A stretch of 64,000 nt of DNA from Treponema sp. (GCA_009777335.1 WRMC01000006.1:59473-123472), one strand, 5' to 3'; shown: positions 18,612 through 28,847, counted from the first letter of the stretch. Numbers and translations are program-made. Notes: generated by a model not told the origin, from the letters alone.

Positions 18612-19553
18612 TCACTGAGATCTAATCACCCTGATAATATCTTCCACCATGGCTTCTACTCCAAAACGGGGTTTCCAGCCCAGCTCCCTTTCGGCCCGGC
18701 TGCAGTCTATGGTCCATTCCTTGTAGGCCGAAACGACCGCCATGATATCTTCCACCGGGGTATAGGCAAAGGAGGCTGAGGGGATGAGTTCCTTTACCCG
18801 GCTCACCATCTTCTTCACCACCACGTTCCCCGAGGCAAAGTTGTAGATTCGGGAGGGGGCTGCCGGTGCCTCCATAAGCTTTAGGAGGGCCTCCACCGCA
18901 TCGCGGATGTATACCACCGGGTAGGAGGTATCTTCGCTCACCTCTATGTCATAATGCTCGCCCCGGGCGGCCTTTTCGGGGATCAGGGAGGTAAAGAGGC
19001 TGGCAGAGCCCTGGGCCACCCTATTGGGGCCCGTGACTGCGGCAAAGCGGCCGGCCCGAAAATCCAGGCCCTGACGCCGGGCATAGAGGAGCCCCATCTG
19101 CTCCGCCGACTGCTTGGTGGCCCCATACCAGCCATCGGGCTCCAGGGGCATCTCTTCGGTAATGGGCTGGGGGAGCCCCCGGCCATAGACCCCTATGGTG
19201 CTGGCCAGGATTACCGGCCTCTTTCCGTTCTGAAGGGCCCCCTCGAGGATATTGAAGGTCCCCCCCAGGTTTACCTCTATGGCGAGCCGGGGGTCCCGGT
19301 CGCATCCGGCCGTAAGCATGGCCGCCAGGTGTATGATGGGGTCCTTATTCCCGGAAGCCTTTACCAGGTCCAGGATTTTTGCTGCGTCCCGGATATCACC
19401 CTGGACAAACTCGGCCTTTCCCTTCCAACGGCTCAGGACCTCTTCCTTGGGGGGGTTAAAATCAAAAGCCAGAACTTCCTTTCCCTGCTCGGCCAGGGCG
19501 GTCACCAGGGCCTGTCCTATAAAGCCCCCTGCACCGGTAATAAACACTGCCAT
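18612..19553 (-). CDS. NAD-dependent epimerase/dehydratase
   Basis: MAVFITGAGGFIGQALV Rossmann; YGATKQSAEQ (YxxxK). Confidence 0.92.
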   Translation of the reverse strand: MAVFITGAGGFIGQALVTALAEQGKEVLAFDFNPPKEEVLSRWKGKAEFVQGDIRDAAKILDLVKASGNKDPIIHLAAMLTAGCDRDPRLAIEVNLGGTFNILEGALQNGKRPVILASTIGVYGRGLPQPITEEMPLEPDGWYGATKQSAEQMGLLYARRQGLDFRAGRFAAVTGPNRVAQGSASLFTSLIPEKAARGEHYDIEVSEDTSYPVVYIRDAVEALLKLMEAPAAPSRIYNFASGNVVVKKMVSRVKELIPSASFAYTPVEDIMAVVSAYKEWTIDCSRAERELGWKPRFGVEAMVEDIIRVIRSQ

Positions 19554-19571
19554 ACGGTCCTCCTTTGCAAT

Positions 19572-20636
19572 CTAATTATCGAGCCAAACGGCCTTGGTAA
19601 TTTCCATACCCATGGACTCCCCGGGGTTCCCGGTATAGCTTCCGGGGACGCTCACTCTTAGCATGGTCCCTCCCTTTAGCTGGACCTGGTACTCTGTCTG
19701 GTTCCCATGGTAGAGCTTCCCCGTTATGGTGCCCCGCAGAGCCGAGCCCTCATGGGGCTGTATATGGTGGGAACGGACCGCCAGTAAGCCTTCCTTCCCC
19801 CCCTCCTTATGGGGCACCTTCAGGGTATAGTCCCCTTCTATGGTCACTCGAATCATCCCATCTTGATCTATAGCTTCACTGGACCTGGCGGCGGGGATGA
19901 TATTGGCAGAACCGATAAACTTGGCCACAAAGGAATTTTCCGGGTCCTCATAGAGGTTATAGGGGGTGTCAAATTGAATCAAACTTCCCTGATCCATCAC
20001 CGCCACCTTATCAGACATGGTCATGGCCTCGGTCTGATCATGGGTCACATTGATGATGCTAATCCCCAGCTCCCGCTGGATCTCTTTTATCTCGCTCCGC
20101 ATTTCTTCCCGTAAAGCTGCATCCAGGTTAGAGAGGGGTTCGTCCAGCAAGAGCAGGTCGGGCTTCATGATGAGGGCCCGGGCCAGGGCTACCCTCTGCT
20201 GCTGGCCCCCCGAAAGCTCATGGGCCATACGGTTCTCGTATCCATCCAGGTGGACGGTCTTAAGGGTGGCGCTTACCTTCTCTTTGGTCTCAGCCTTTCC
20301 CATCTTCCGGACCTTTAGGGGGTAGCCCACATTCTCGCTCACATTCATGTGGGGCCAGACCGCATAGGACTGAAAGACCATGCCCACGTCCCGCTCTTCG
20401 GGCATCAGGGGAAAGGCCCGGCTCATGGGGTCCACCAGGACCCGCCCGTTAAGGCTGATACTGCCCCCATCGGGGAGGATAAAGCCCGCGATCATCCGCA
20501 GTAGGGTGGTCTTACCGCAGCCCGAGGGCCCCACCACCGTAAGGAGCTCGCCGTTTTCTACGGTAAGGGAAAGATCCTTTACCGCCTCCACCTTGCCGAA
20601 TCGTTTTGCTACATGGGAGAGGATCAGTTTCCCCAT
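19572..20636 (-). CDS. fbpC: ABC transporter ATP-binding protein (Fe3+/spermidine-type)
   Basis: GPSGCGKTTLLRM, ELSGGQQQRVALARAL, LLLDEPLSNLDA. Confidence 0.93.
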   Translation of the reverse strand: MGKLILSHVAKRFGKVEAVKDLSLTVENGELLTVVGPSGCGKTTLLRMIAGFILPDGGSISLNGRVLVDPMSRAFPLMPEERDVGMVFQSYAVWPHMNVSENVGYPLKVRKMGKAETKEKVSATLKTVHLDGYENRMAHELSGGQQQRVALARALIMKPDLLLLDEPLSNLDAALREEMRSEIKEIQRELGISIINVTHDQTEAMTMSDKVAVMDQGSLIQFDTPYNLYEDPENSFVAKFIGSANIIPAARSSEAIDQDGMIRVTIEGDYTLKVPHKEGGKEGLLAVRSHHIQPHEGSALRGTITGKLYHGNQTEYQVQLKGGTMLRVSVPGSYTGNPGESMGMEITKAVWLDN

Positions 20637-22378
20637 AGTGGGTTATTCTCCTTGTTTCTGCCCAGGGATTGGATACACAGATATATCAGTATAACAAGGA
20701 AAATTAAAATAATCGCCAGCGAGGCGGTGCGTAAAATTCTTCCCTCTTCCTGGGCGTTAAACACCACGGTTCCTATGGTTTCGCTCCCCAGGGACCAGAG
20801 AAGGGTCGAGAGGGTAACCTCTGAGATGGTGGGGGCGGCGACCAGAAAAAAGGAGCTAGCCAGGGAGCCCCCCAGAAGGGGGAGGGTGATATCCCCAAAG
20901 GCCCTCAAATGGGCCGCCCCGGAAATCCGGGCCGCCTCCTGCAGGGAGGGGTCTATCTGGCTAATGGCCCCGGAAATATTGTTGTAGCCCAGGTTCATGA
21001 ACCGGGCCATGTAGGCGATAAGGAGGATCCAGATGGTCCCGTAGAGCCGCCAGCCCAGGACAGGGAGGGGCCGGGCAAAGGTAAGGATCATGGCGATTGC
21101 TATGATGGTCCCCGGCAGGGCATAGGGGAGGGTGACCATGGTCTGCATGAACCCTATGCCCCGGACCCCCCGGACTCCCCGGCGGATTGCAATATAGGCC
21201 ACCACCAGGGTTACAAAGGTGATAACCAGGGCGGAGAGGGTCGAGAGAAAAAGGCTGTTCCGAAAGGCCCTGGTGATGTTCGGTATGGCCCCCAGCCCTA
21301 TTATATTTCTCAGGGTGATATTTTCCATCCCAAAGGGAAGACCATAGACCCTGGTAAGGGCGGTCACCAGGGTGGCAATGACGGGAGCACAGGCACTGAT
21401 AAGGAAAAACAAGATCAGTCCCCCCATGATAAGGATCTTGGCGGGGCCCAGCTTGAGGGGCTCGGCGGGGGCGCTCTTCCCGCTGATGACCGCAAACTTA
21501 TTGGTTTGCAAAACCCGGTTATAGAGCCAGAGGCCCACCAGGCCAAAGAGGGATAAAAAGATGGAGTAGGCGGCGGCGATCTGCATGCTGTTGGGCATGT
21601 CGGGCCGGCGGACCAGAAAATAAATCTGGGTGGTCATAAGCCGAATGCGGTTAGGAGCCCCCAGGGCTGCGGCGACCCCAAAGTCGGCCAGGACATACAT
21701 AAAGAGGAGGAGCATCCCACCGATAATCGAAGGGGCCAAAAGGGGGAGGGTGATATCCCTAAAGGTTCTGAAAGGCCCTGCCCCGGAGATTCTGGCCGCC
21801 TCTTCCATGGCTGCGGGGATCCTCCGCATGGTGGGGAGTACCACGATAAAGGGCACCGCATAACGGTAGATGGTCAGCACAAAGACCATGCCGGGGATGG
21901 TATATATATTTACCGGGGCCTGGTCCAAAGAAAAGAGGAACATGAAAAAGCGGTTGAGGTGCCCCACGGGACCCAGCAAGAAGGTCCAGGCTATGGCCCC
22001 GATAAAGGGGGGAATCACGTAGGGCACCAGGAGTAAAAGCTGCCAGGCCCTCTTGCCGGGTATATCGGTCCTTACCACCACCCAGGCCAGGCTTACCCCC
22101 AGGATGGTACCCAGGATGGTGGTGGGGACCACCACCCTGATGGAGTTAAGGATGCTCTGTACTATGGCCCTGTTCTGAAAGACCGCCAGGTAGTTACCCA
22201 GGGTAAAGCTAAAGTGCCGCTGTCCCCCGATAATTTCCAGGGATCTAAAACTGTTTGTAATAAGCACCAGGGAGGGCATGATGACCACAAAGCTTAAGAA
22301 GAGGACGGTCCCCCACCAGATGGCTGAGGGGGCGTAGGAGTAGCTGCGCTTCTTATAGTCCCTGCCCAAAGGAGGCAT
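20624..22378 (-). CDS. fbpB: ABC transporter permease (fused two-domain, FbpB-like)
   Basis: Two EAA-type motifs (EEAARISGAGPFRTFRDITLPLL and QEAARISGAAHLRAFGDITLPLL). Confidence 0.92.
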   Translation of the reverse strand: MPPLGRDYKKRSYSYAPSAIWWGTVLFLSFVVIMPSLVLITNSFRSLEIIGGQRHFSFTLGNYLAVFQNRAIVQSILNSIRVVVPTTILGTILGVSLAWVVVRTDIPGKRAWQLLLLVPYVIPPFIGAIAWTFLLGPVGHLNRFFMFLFSLDQAPVNIYTIPGMVFVLTIYRYAVPFIVVLPTMRRIPAAMEEAARISGAGPFRTFRDITLPLLAPSIIGGMLLLFMYVLADFGVAAALGAPNRIRLMTTQIYFLVRRPDMPNSMQIAAAYSIFLSLFGLVGLWLYNRVLQTNKFAVISGKSAPAEPLKLGPAKILIMGGLILFFLISACAPVIATLVTALTRVYGLPFGMENITLRNIIGLGAIPNITRAFRNSLFLSTLSALVITFVTLVVAYIAIRRGVRGVRGIGFMQTMVTLPYALPGTIIAIAMILTFARPLPVLGWRLYGTIWILLIAYMARFMNLGYNNISGAISQIDPSLQEAARISGAAHLRAFGDITLPLLGGSLASSFFLVAAPTISEVTLSTLLWSLGSETIGTVVFNAQEEGRILRTASLAIILIFLVILIYLCIQSLGRNKENNPLWGN

Positions 22379-22388
22379 CAGCTATCCC

Positions 22389-23426
22389 TTAGTTACCAAA
22401 TCTCTCTTCGTAGGTACTGCGTATCTGGGGTGACTCCCGGATAAAGAAATCCAGATCGAAGGGCATGGTGACAATCTGGTCCACCGCCGGAGCTCCTGGG
22501 GGCAGGGGTGCTCCGGGCATGACGGGGATATAGCCCTGCCGGGAAAAAAGGGCCTGGGTTTCATCCTTAAAAAAGTGATCCACCAGGGCCTTGGCGGCCG
22601 CTTCCTGCTGGCTCGTCATGTTGTTAACCAGGGCCAGGGGGGTGGGAATCAGGACCGCCCCCGATGCAGGCCATACCACTTCAACGGGGCTCCCCTCGAT
22701 TCGGGCGTTATTGGCCATGAAGTCTACGATGAGCACCGCCGCATATTCCCCTGAGCTTACCTTGGTCTGCAAGACCCCATTGGCCAGCTCCATCTTCATG
22801 TCGTTGGCCTGCATCTCTTCGTAGAAGCGCCAGCCCACCTTGTCGCTGTTCTGTATGTGGGCCACCAGGGCGGTAAAGGCCCCCCCTGAGTAGTTGGGGT
22901 TCGCCATGGCTACCATGCTTCGAAATGCCCCCTGGGTTAAGTCCATCCAGTCCCGGGGGGGGCTCGTGACCATACGGGTATTGTAGGCGATGACGTTATA
23001 GATAAGCCGGACCTCGTGGCCCATGCCATTGTTGTAGGCGTATTGGGGATCTATCCTGGCTGCCGCCGGGGGGCTGTAATGGAGGATGAGCCCCTGGCTG
23101 TCCAGGTTAGACATAAACCCTATGTCGGCGAACCAGATGAGGTTTGCTTCGGTGCCGCCGGTGGCGATCATTTCGGCATTAATCCGGCTGATCACATCCC
23201 CGGTGCCGGAACGGAAAATTTCTACCTCCACCTGGGGGTAGCTTTTTTGAAAATCGGCTATAGCCTCCTGGGCCAGTTCCAGGGGCTCAGAGGTGTAGAG
23301 GGTAAGCCAGGCAGATATGGTTCCCTCCTGGCTTGGGGGGGACCTTCTCTGGCAGCTCCAGAGGAGGGGGAAACAGAGGATTCCCAGGATTATGACGAGT
23401 AAGGGGGCAGGTATCTTTTTATTCAT
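22389..23426 (-). CDS. ABC transporter substrate-binding lipoprotein (FbpA-like)
   Basis: Signal peptide with lipobox-like LLWSC; LTLYTSEPLELAQEAIADFQKSYPQVEVEIFRSGTGDV. Confidence 0.88.
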   Translation of the reverse strand: MNKKIPAPLLVIILGILCFPLLWSCQRRSPPSQEGTISAWLTLYTSEPLELAQEAIADFQKSYPQVEVEIFRSGTGDVISRINAEMIATGGTEANLIWFADIGFMSNLDSQGLILHYSPPAAARIDPQYAYNNGMGHEVRLIYNVIAYNTRMVTSPPRDWMDLTQGAFRSMVAMANPNYSGGAFTALVAHIQNSDKVGWRFYEEMQANDMKMELANGVLQTKVSSGEYAAVLIVDFMANNARIEGSPVEVVWPASGAVLIPTPLALVNNMTSQQEAAAKALVDHFFKDETQALFSRQGYIPVMPGAPLPPGAPAVDQIVTMPFDLDFFIRESPQIRSTYEERFGN

Positions 23427-23563
23427 TTTTTACTCCTTAACGTGCACTGGCCCGCATTCTTCTGTCAATTTGATAGAAATGGCCCATAATTTCAAGACCT
23501 AAGGGGGCCTTGGACTATGGTAAGGGGGCTTTTTTTACGATAATCTAACAAGGAAACCAGAAA

Positions 23564-24694
23564 ATGACGAAGAAACTGATTCTTTTATGCCTATTCTTTT
23601 CGGCCCTCTCCTTTGCCTCTGCCCAATCGGAAATTCCCTGGTGGTTCCGGCTTGAGCAGGGAAAGCAGCTCTTCCGCTCCGGGGCCTATGGGGACGCCCT
23701 CATCGCCTTCGAAGATGCCCGGCAGGGTCGAATCCAGGACTTCGCCCGGATGGAAGATGATATGATCCTCCTCCTGTCCCACCCGGACGTGCGGCTCATA
23801 GGGGATGCCCTGGATATAATAGAAATCTACATCGCTGCCCTCCACGAAACCCGGGCTGCCCGGGCCCTCTCGGAACTCTATCACCGGGTTCCCCGGGATT
23901 CCCTGGGGGGTTCGGTCAACCGGGCCCTGGAAGAGCTGGACCGCCTTAAGGGCTACCCCGAGGCGGAGTTCTGGCTGGGTGAGACCTACTGGGTAGAGGG
24001 AGAACTTTCCCTGGCCCTGCGTCAGTACGAGAAGGCCTATAGGGACCGCTCCCTTTTGGAGATCCCCGAATTTGACGTGGAGATCCTCTACCGCATGGCG
24101 GAGCTTCACCGGGTCCGCCAGGAATACCAGGAGATGGAAATGCGCCTCCGGGAGATCATCAGCGGCACCGGCCCCACCCAGGAAGGGCGGGACATGTTTT
24201 GGGCCGACAACTCCATGATCCAGATCCGGGCCGCCATGCTCAGGCTCATGGAGAATGAGGGGATAGATCGCTTTCTGGTGATCTACCGTTACGAGAACCA
24301 CCTCACCGAAAGGGCCCACCGGCTTTTGGGTTCCTTCTTTTATACCCAGGGCCGCTATACCTCGGCGGTGGAGCACCTCCTCTTTTCCTTCCTAATTCAG
24401 AATACCCTGCTTATTAACCAGGCCCTTTTAGCCGAATTTGATTTTACCTACACCAGCCTGTCAGAGCTCTTTATCTTTATCAATTCCCGGCCGGACCTCA
24501 TGGCCCTCCTGGACCAGATGGAATACTACCGGGTTCTGTCTTATTTGGCCTCCTCCCTCCAGGCCACGGGGCGGACCCGGCCGGCGGCGGAACTCTGGGC
24601 CTTTCTGGCTTCCCGGGCCGATGCGGGGGTCTGGGGAGACCGGGCCCGCCGGAACTCCCTGCCCATAGTCGATGTGCCCATAGAACTGCCCTAG
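23564..24694 (+). CDS. Exported TPR-like protein
   Basis: Signal peptide MTKKLILLCLFFSALSFASAQ; helical repeat pattern. Confidence 0.7.
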   Translation: MTKKLILLCLFFSALSFASAQSEIPWWFRLEQGKQLFRSGAYGDALIAFEDARQGRIQDFARMEDDMILLLSHPDVRLIGDALDIIEIYIAALHETRAARALSELYHRVPRDSLGGSVNRALEELDRLKGYPEAEFWLGETYWVEGELSLALRQYEKAYRDRSLLEIPEFDVEILYRMAELHRVRQEYQEMEMRLREIISGTGPTQEGRDMFWADNSMIQIRAAMLRLMENEGIDRFLVIYRYENHLTERAHRLLGSFFYTQGRYTSAVEHLLFSFLIQNTLLINQALLAEFDFTYTSLSELFIFINSRPDLMALLDQMEYYRVLSYLASSLQATGRTRPAAELWAFLASRADAGVWGDRARRNSLPIVDVPIELP

Positions 24695-24767
24695 GGTGAG
24701 CTAGCCTCATTGACAGGCTAAACATTTCTATAGTATCCTCAGCCAACGAAACAAGAAGGAGGTTACC

Positions 24768-24938
24768 ATGGGTCAAGCCAGTAAAAACTCGCGGACCGCC
24801 AGTGCTACGCAGAAATTTTTCTGTCCCTGCGGCGGCGAAGTAAAAATGAAAACCCTCTTTGGCAATGGCAAAATAAAAAACCATGCGGAATGCGAAAAAT
24901 GCAAGCGCATGGAACGCCGGCCTTCGGACTTTAGATAG
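24768..24938 (+). CDS. Small zinc-ribbon-like protein (56 aa, absent from ORF track)
   Basis: MGQASKNSRTASATQKFFCPCGGEVKMKTLFGNGKIKNHAECEKCKRMERRPSDFR; aagaaggagg 5' of ATG; CxC...CxxC. Confidence 0.8.
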   Translation: MGQASKNSRTASATQKFFCPCGGEVKMKTLFGNGKIKNHAECEKCKRMERRPSDFR

Positions 24939-24966
24939 CAAACAACGATAATCATGGAGGATTCTT

Positions 24967-25257
24967 TTGGCCAAGAAGAAATCATCTGCCGAAAAACGGC
25001 ACCGGCAGAGCGAAGAGCGCAGGCTCAGAAACAAATCGGTTAAGTCATCTGTCAGAACCAGTGTAAAAAAATTCACCGCCCTTGCCCAGAAAGCAAGCCG
25101 CAACCCCAGTGAGTTAGGCGAAACCGAAACTGCCCTCAGGGAAATGATCAAGAAGCTCGATACCGCGGCCCAGAAGGGCATCATTAAAAAGAATACTGCG
25201 GGACGAAAAAAATCCCGGATGCAAAGGCTTTATAATTCCATAAAAATGGCTCAATAG
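24967..25257 (+). CDS. rpsT: 30S ribosomal protein S20
   Basis: (M)AKKKSSAEKRHRQSEERRLRNKSVKSSVRT; TTG start with upstream ggagg. Confidence 0.95.
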   Translation: MAKKKSSAEKRHRQSEERRLRNKSVKSSVRTSVKKFTALAQKASRNPSELGETETALREMIKKLDTAAQKGIIKKNTAGRKKSRMQRLYNSIKMAQ

Positions 25258-25547
25258 TGGATAAAATCACCAAAGCTGATATAGTCGATGCCATTTATGC
25301 CAAGACTGAGATAGAGCGCAAAGACGTTCGGATGGTGGTGGATTCATTTATAGAGGAACTTAAGTCGGCCCTTATTTCCCGGAAGATCATAGAATTAAGG
25401 GGTTTTGGAACCTTCGAAGTCAGGGTCCGCAAGGGCCGCCAGAGGGCCCGGAACCCCAAGACCGGCGAAACCCTCTCGGTGGATGCCCATGGCATAGCCC
25501 ACTTTAGGGCCGGAAGGGATCTTAAGCAGGATGTCTGGGATCTTTAA
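25257..25547 (+). CDS. HU/IHF family DNA-binding protein
   Basis: ELRGFGTFEVRVRKGRQRARNPKTGE signature. Confidence 0.95.
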   Translation: MDKITKADIVDAIYAKTEIERKDVRMVVDSFIEELKSALISRKIIELRGFGTFEVRVRKGRQRARNPKTGETLSVDAHGIAHFRAGRDLKQDVWDL

Positions 25548-27153
25548 ACTCCCCGCTCCCTTTAGTAATGCGCTGATGGTCCTTGCCGGGGCCGTCCTTT
25601 TTTCCGCCTCCTTCCCCAACCTGCTTTTTCCCCAGGGGCTCCCCTTTCTGGCTTGGATCGCCTATGTGCCGGTGTTTCTGGTGGTCCGCCGCTCCAGCCT
25701 GGGGGCTTCTTTCTTTTGGGGAGCCCTCTACGGCTATGGGGCCTACTGTCTCTTTAATTACTGGCTCTTTGTCTTTAATCCCCTGGCGGGCCTGGTGGCT
25801 TCCCTCCTCTACCTGGGCTACATGGCCCTTCTCTTCCCCCTCCTACGCCTGGCCCTGATCCTCTTTCCCCGGCGGGGCTATCTTCTTCAATTTCTTTTAT
25901 GGATGGCCTATGAGTATATCCGCACCCTGGGGTTCCTGGGCTACTCCTACGGGGTCACCGGCTATTCCCAGTGGAGCTTTATCCCCCTGATTCAAATTGC
26001 CAGCATCACCGGCGTGTGGGGGGTCTCGGCCCTGGTGGTCTTCCCCTCCGCCTTCCTAGCCTCGGCCCTGGCTGAGGAGGGCTTCTTCCGCCGGGAGAGA
26101 CTCAGCGCCTGTGTATGGGTCCTCCTCCTTGGGGCCTCCCTGGTCTATGGCCTTTTTTTCACCCCCGACTACAGCGGGGCTCCCACCTTTAAGGCGGCCC
26201 TGATACAGCACAATACGGACCCCTGGGAGGCCAATAGGGCCGAAACGCCCCTGATGATATACGAGGCCTATAGGCAGGATCTCCGGGTCCTTCGGCGTCT
26301 CTCCAATGAAGCCCTCCAGGCCCGGCCGGATACGGATCTGGTGGTCTGGTCAGAAACGGCCTTTGTCCCCCGGATCTACTGGCACTCCACTTATAGGACC
26401 GATCCCTCCCTCTGGATGCTGGTCCAGGAACTGTTAGAGTACCTGGCGGTCCAGGAGCATCCCTTTATCATAGGCAACGACGACGGCCGCCGTGATCCGG
26501 TCCTCAACCCCAACCCCGATCAGAACCACATGGTAAATTTTAACGGGGCCCTCCTCTTCGAGGGAGCCGAACTAAGAGAGGACTACCGGAAGATGCATCT
26601 GGTCCCCTTTACCGAGCATTTTCCCTACCAGCACCGCTTTCCCCGGATCTACCAGGCCCTGGTGCAGGCAGACGCCCACTTCTGGGAGAGGGGGACCGAT
26701 TTGACGGTCTTCCAGACCGGGGGGGTCAAGTTTTCCACCCCCATCTGTTTTGAGGACACCTTCGGCTACCTTTCCCGGGACTTTGTCCTCCAGGGGGCCG
26801 AAGTGCTGGTAAACCTCTCCAATGATGTCTGGGCCCAGAGCCTCCCCTCCCAGATGCAGCACCTGGGAATGGCGGTCTTTAGGGCCGTGGAAAACCGCCG
26901 GTCCATGGTCCGCTCTACCTCCTCGGGGCAGAGTGCGGGCATAGACCCCGCAGGGAGGATCCTGAGCATGGCCCCCCCCTTTACGGAGACCTGGATCCTC
27001 GCCGAAGTCCCCGTCGTAAGGGATTCCTATAGTTTTTACACCCTCCATGGGGATTACCTGGGCCGCTCATTTATCTGGGCCGCTTTGCTTATGTTGATTA
27101 GCGGCCTTTTATGGGGTACAATCAAGCATCTCTCATGGAGAAGGAAGGCCTGA
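25531..27153 (+). CDS. lnt: Apolipoprotein N-acyltransferase
   Basis: VVWSETAFVP, PICFEDTFG, LVNLSNDVW nitrilase-type motifs after multiple TM helices. Confidence 0.93.
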   Translation: MSGIFKLPAPFSNALMVLAGAVLFSASFPNLLFPQGLPFLAWIAYVPVFLVVRRSSLGASFFWGALYGYGAYCLFNYWLFVFNPLAGLVASLLYLGYMALLFPLLRLALILFPRRGYLLQFLLWMAYEYIRTLGFLGYSYGVTGYSQWSFIPLIQIASITGVWGVSALVVFPSAFLASALAEEGFFRRERLSACVWVLLLGASLVYGLFFTPDYSGAPTFKAALIQHNTDPWEANRAETPLMIYEAYRQDLRVLRRLSNEALQARPDTDLVVWSETAFVPRIYWHSTYRTDPSLWMLVQELLEYLAVQEHPFIIGNDDGRRDPVLNPNPDQNHMVNFNGALLFEGAELREDYRKMHLVPFTEHFPYQHRFPRIYQALVQADAHFWERGTDLTVFQTGGVKFSTPICFEDTFGYLSRDFVLQGAEVLVNLSNDVWAQSLPSQMQHLGMAVFRAVENRRSMVRSTSSGQSAGIDPAGRILSMAPPFTETWILAEVPVVRDSYSFYTLHGDYLGRSFIWAALLMLISGLLWGTIKHLSWRRKA

Positions 27154-27154
27154 T

Positions 27155-27877
27155 ATGAGCCCTAAAAAGATCCTCATAATCGATGATGAAGAAATTAATC
27201 TTGATTTTTTCGATGTAATGCTGAGCAAACTGGGGTTTACGGTAGAAAAAGCCAGGGATGGAATCGAGGGGATGGAAAAAACCAAGAAGTTTTTCCCCGA
27301 TCTCATCCTTTTGGATAACATTATGCCCCGCATGTCGGGCTGGGAATTTACCAAGGCCATTAAAAAAGATGCCAAGTACAAGGAAATTCCCATCATCATG
27401 CTCTCGGCCCTGGACGATGTAAAGGACAAGGTCACCAGTTTTGAACTGGGCATCGACGACTATATCACCAAGCCCTTTAACTTCTCCGAGGTTCTGGCCC
27501 GGATTCGGGCCGCTTTACGAAACAGCGAACTCTACGCCCAGATCGTGGTAAGGGAGTTCCGCCTGGATCTGGCGGAGGAGCTAAACCGGGATATCAAAAA
27601 CCACCTGATGGCCTTTGTAAAGAGCATAGACGAGCTTGATGCGGCCATTGAAAAGATTGATTTTACCGCCCAGGAGGCAGGGGAGGGGAAGAAGAAATCC
27701 AGCTCCCTTTCGGCCCTCTCAGAAAAATCAAAGAAGGTCCGCAAACAGGTGGCGGAGCTGGACGGGCGCATAGAAAAGACCATGGCCGAATGGGAACGGC
27801 TAAAGAAGGATGAAATTGGCCTTTCCATGCTGGAAACCCAGATGAGCGAAGACTTAAGCCAGGAGCAGACAGGGTGA
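27155..27877 (+). CDS. Response regulator receiver with C-terminal coiled coil
   Basis: ILIIDDEE, DLILLDNIMP, KPFNF receiver motifs; no recognisable output domain. Confidence 0.88.
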   Translation: MSPKKILIIDDEEINLDFFDVMLSKLGFTVEKARDGIEGMEKTKKFFPDLILLDNIMPRMSGWEFTKAIKKDAKYKEIPIIMLSALDDVKDKVTSFELGIDDYITKPFNFSEVLARIRAALRNSELYAQIVVREFRLDLAEELNRDIKNHLMAFVKSIDELDAAIEKIDFTAQEAGEGKKKSSSLSALSEKSKKVRKQVAELDGRIEKTMAEWERLKKDEIGLSMLETQMSEDLSQEQTG

Positions 27878-28299
27878 TTCTAAAAAGCGAGGGTAAAAAA
27901 CGTGAAACCGCTAAGGTGGTGGTTTTTGGCAATACCACGCGGTTTAACGGCCGCCTGAAGTTCAAAGATTCCCTATGCATCCAGGGGACCTTTAAGGGAA
28001 CCATAGATGCCACCGGGGACCTCATCGTCGACAAGGGGGCCGTCGTCGAAGCCGATTCGATCACCGTCAATTCCCTCCTGGTCTATGGTACCGTGGTGGG
28101 GGCCGTCAACGCCCAGGACCGCATCGATATGTACAGCGGTGCGGAGGTCCGGGGGGATCTGAGCGCCGCCCGGCTCCGCATAGCCGACGGGGTCCTCTTC
28201 GAGGGCCAGTGCAGCATGACCGGGGTCAGCAAGGACGTGGAGATCTTCTCCCGGCCCACCGAAGAAATTAAGGCGGAACTCCAGAGGATGAATGCCTAG
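27874..28299 (+). CDS. Bactofilin family protein
   Basis: TRFNGRLKFKDSLCIQGTFKGTIDATGDLIVDKGAVVEADSI beta-helix pattern. Confidence 0.9.
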   Translation: MILKSEGKKRETAKVVVFGNTTRFNGRLKFKDSLCIQGTFKGTIDATGDLIVDKGAVVEADSITVNSLLVYGTVVGAVNAQDRIDMYSGAEVRGDLSAARLRIADGVLFEGQCSMTGVSKDVEIFSRPTEEIKAELQRMNA

Positions 28300-28831
28300 G
28301 GAAGAGGAGGCCCACGATGCCTCTTCGTATACAGGACGGGGGCCGGCCCTGGCAGAAAGTCTCTTTCAGCTTTTACTGGAACGGAAGGAACAGCTAGTCC
28401 TGGCCGAATCCCTCAGTGCGGGCCTCGCATCGGATCTCCTGGCCCGGATTCCGGGGGCCTCAGATGTTTTATGGGGCTCCTATGTCTGTTATAGGGCCGA
28501 AGCAAAGATGGCCATGCTGGGCCTCAGCGAAGCCCTTATCCAGGAACATGGAACCGTAAGCTCCCAGGCCGCCGGGGCCATGGCTGCTTCGGCCCTGGAA
28601 AAAAGCGGCGCATCCTGGGCCCTCTCTCTTACGGGCCTCGCGGGCCCCGGGGGGGATGACCGGGGCAACCCCCTGGGGACCCTCTGGATAGGCCTTGCAG
28701 GCCGGGGCAGGATAGGGGAGACCCGGCACTTTCTATGCACCGGCGATCGCCCCGGCATCCGCGAAACCGCCGCTGCCGCCGCCCTGGGGGAGCTCATACA
28801 ATTTATCCAAATTTCTATTGACAGGGTATAA
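28292..28831 (+). CDS. CinA C-terminal domain protein (nicotinamide-nucleotide amidase-like)
   Basis: LAESLSAGLASDLLARIPGASDVLWGSYVCY; SLTGLAGPGGD. Confidence 0.88.
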   Translation: MPREEEAHDASSYTGRGPALAESLFQLLLERKEQLVLAESLSAGLASDLLARIPGASDVLWGSYVCYRAEAKMAMLGLSEALIQEHGTVSSQAAGAMAASALEKSGASWALSLTGLAGPGGDDRGNPLGTLWIGLAGRGRIGETRHFLCTGDRPGIRETAAAAALGELIQFIQISIDRV

Positions 28832-28847
28832 AAAAAAATCATAGTAT
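28818..28847 (+). promoter_or_regulatory. Predicted sigma70-type promoter of rho
   Basis: TTGACA-18 bp-TAGTAT, overlapping the end of the preceding CDS. Confidence 0.55.

Noticed and set aside
23496-23540. Possible terminator downstream of the FbpA region (aagggggcc...aagggggctttttt)
   Set aside because: The two G-rich segments are direct, not inverted, repeats, so no stem forms.
24710-24736. TTGACA-15 bp-TAGTAT promoter before the zinc-ribbon gene
   Set aside because: The 15-bp spacer is shorter than typical; left as a weak possibility only.
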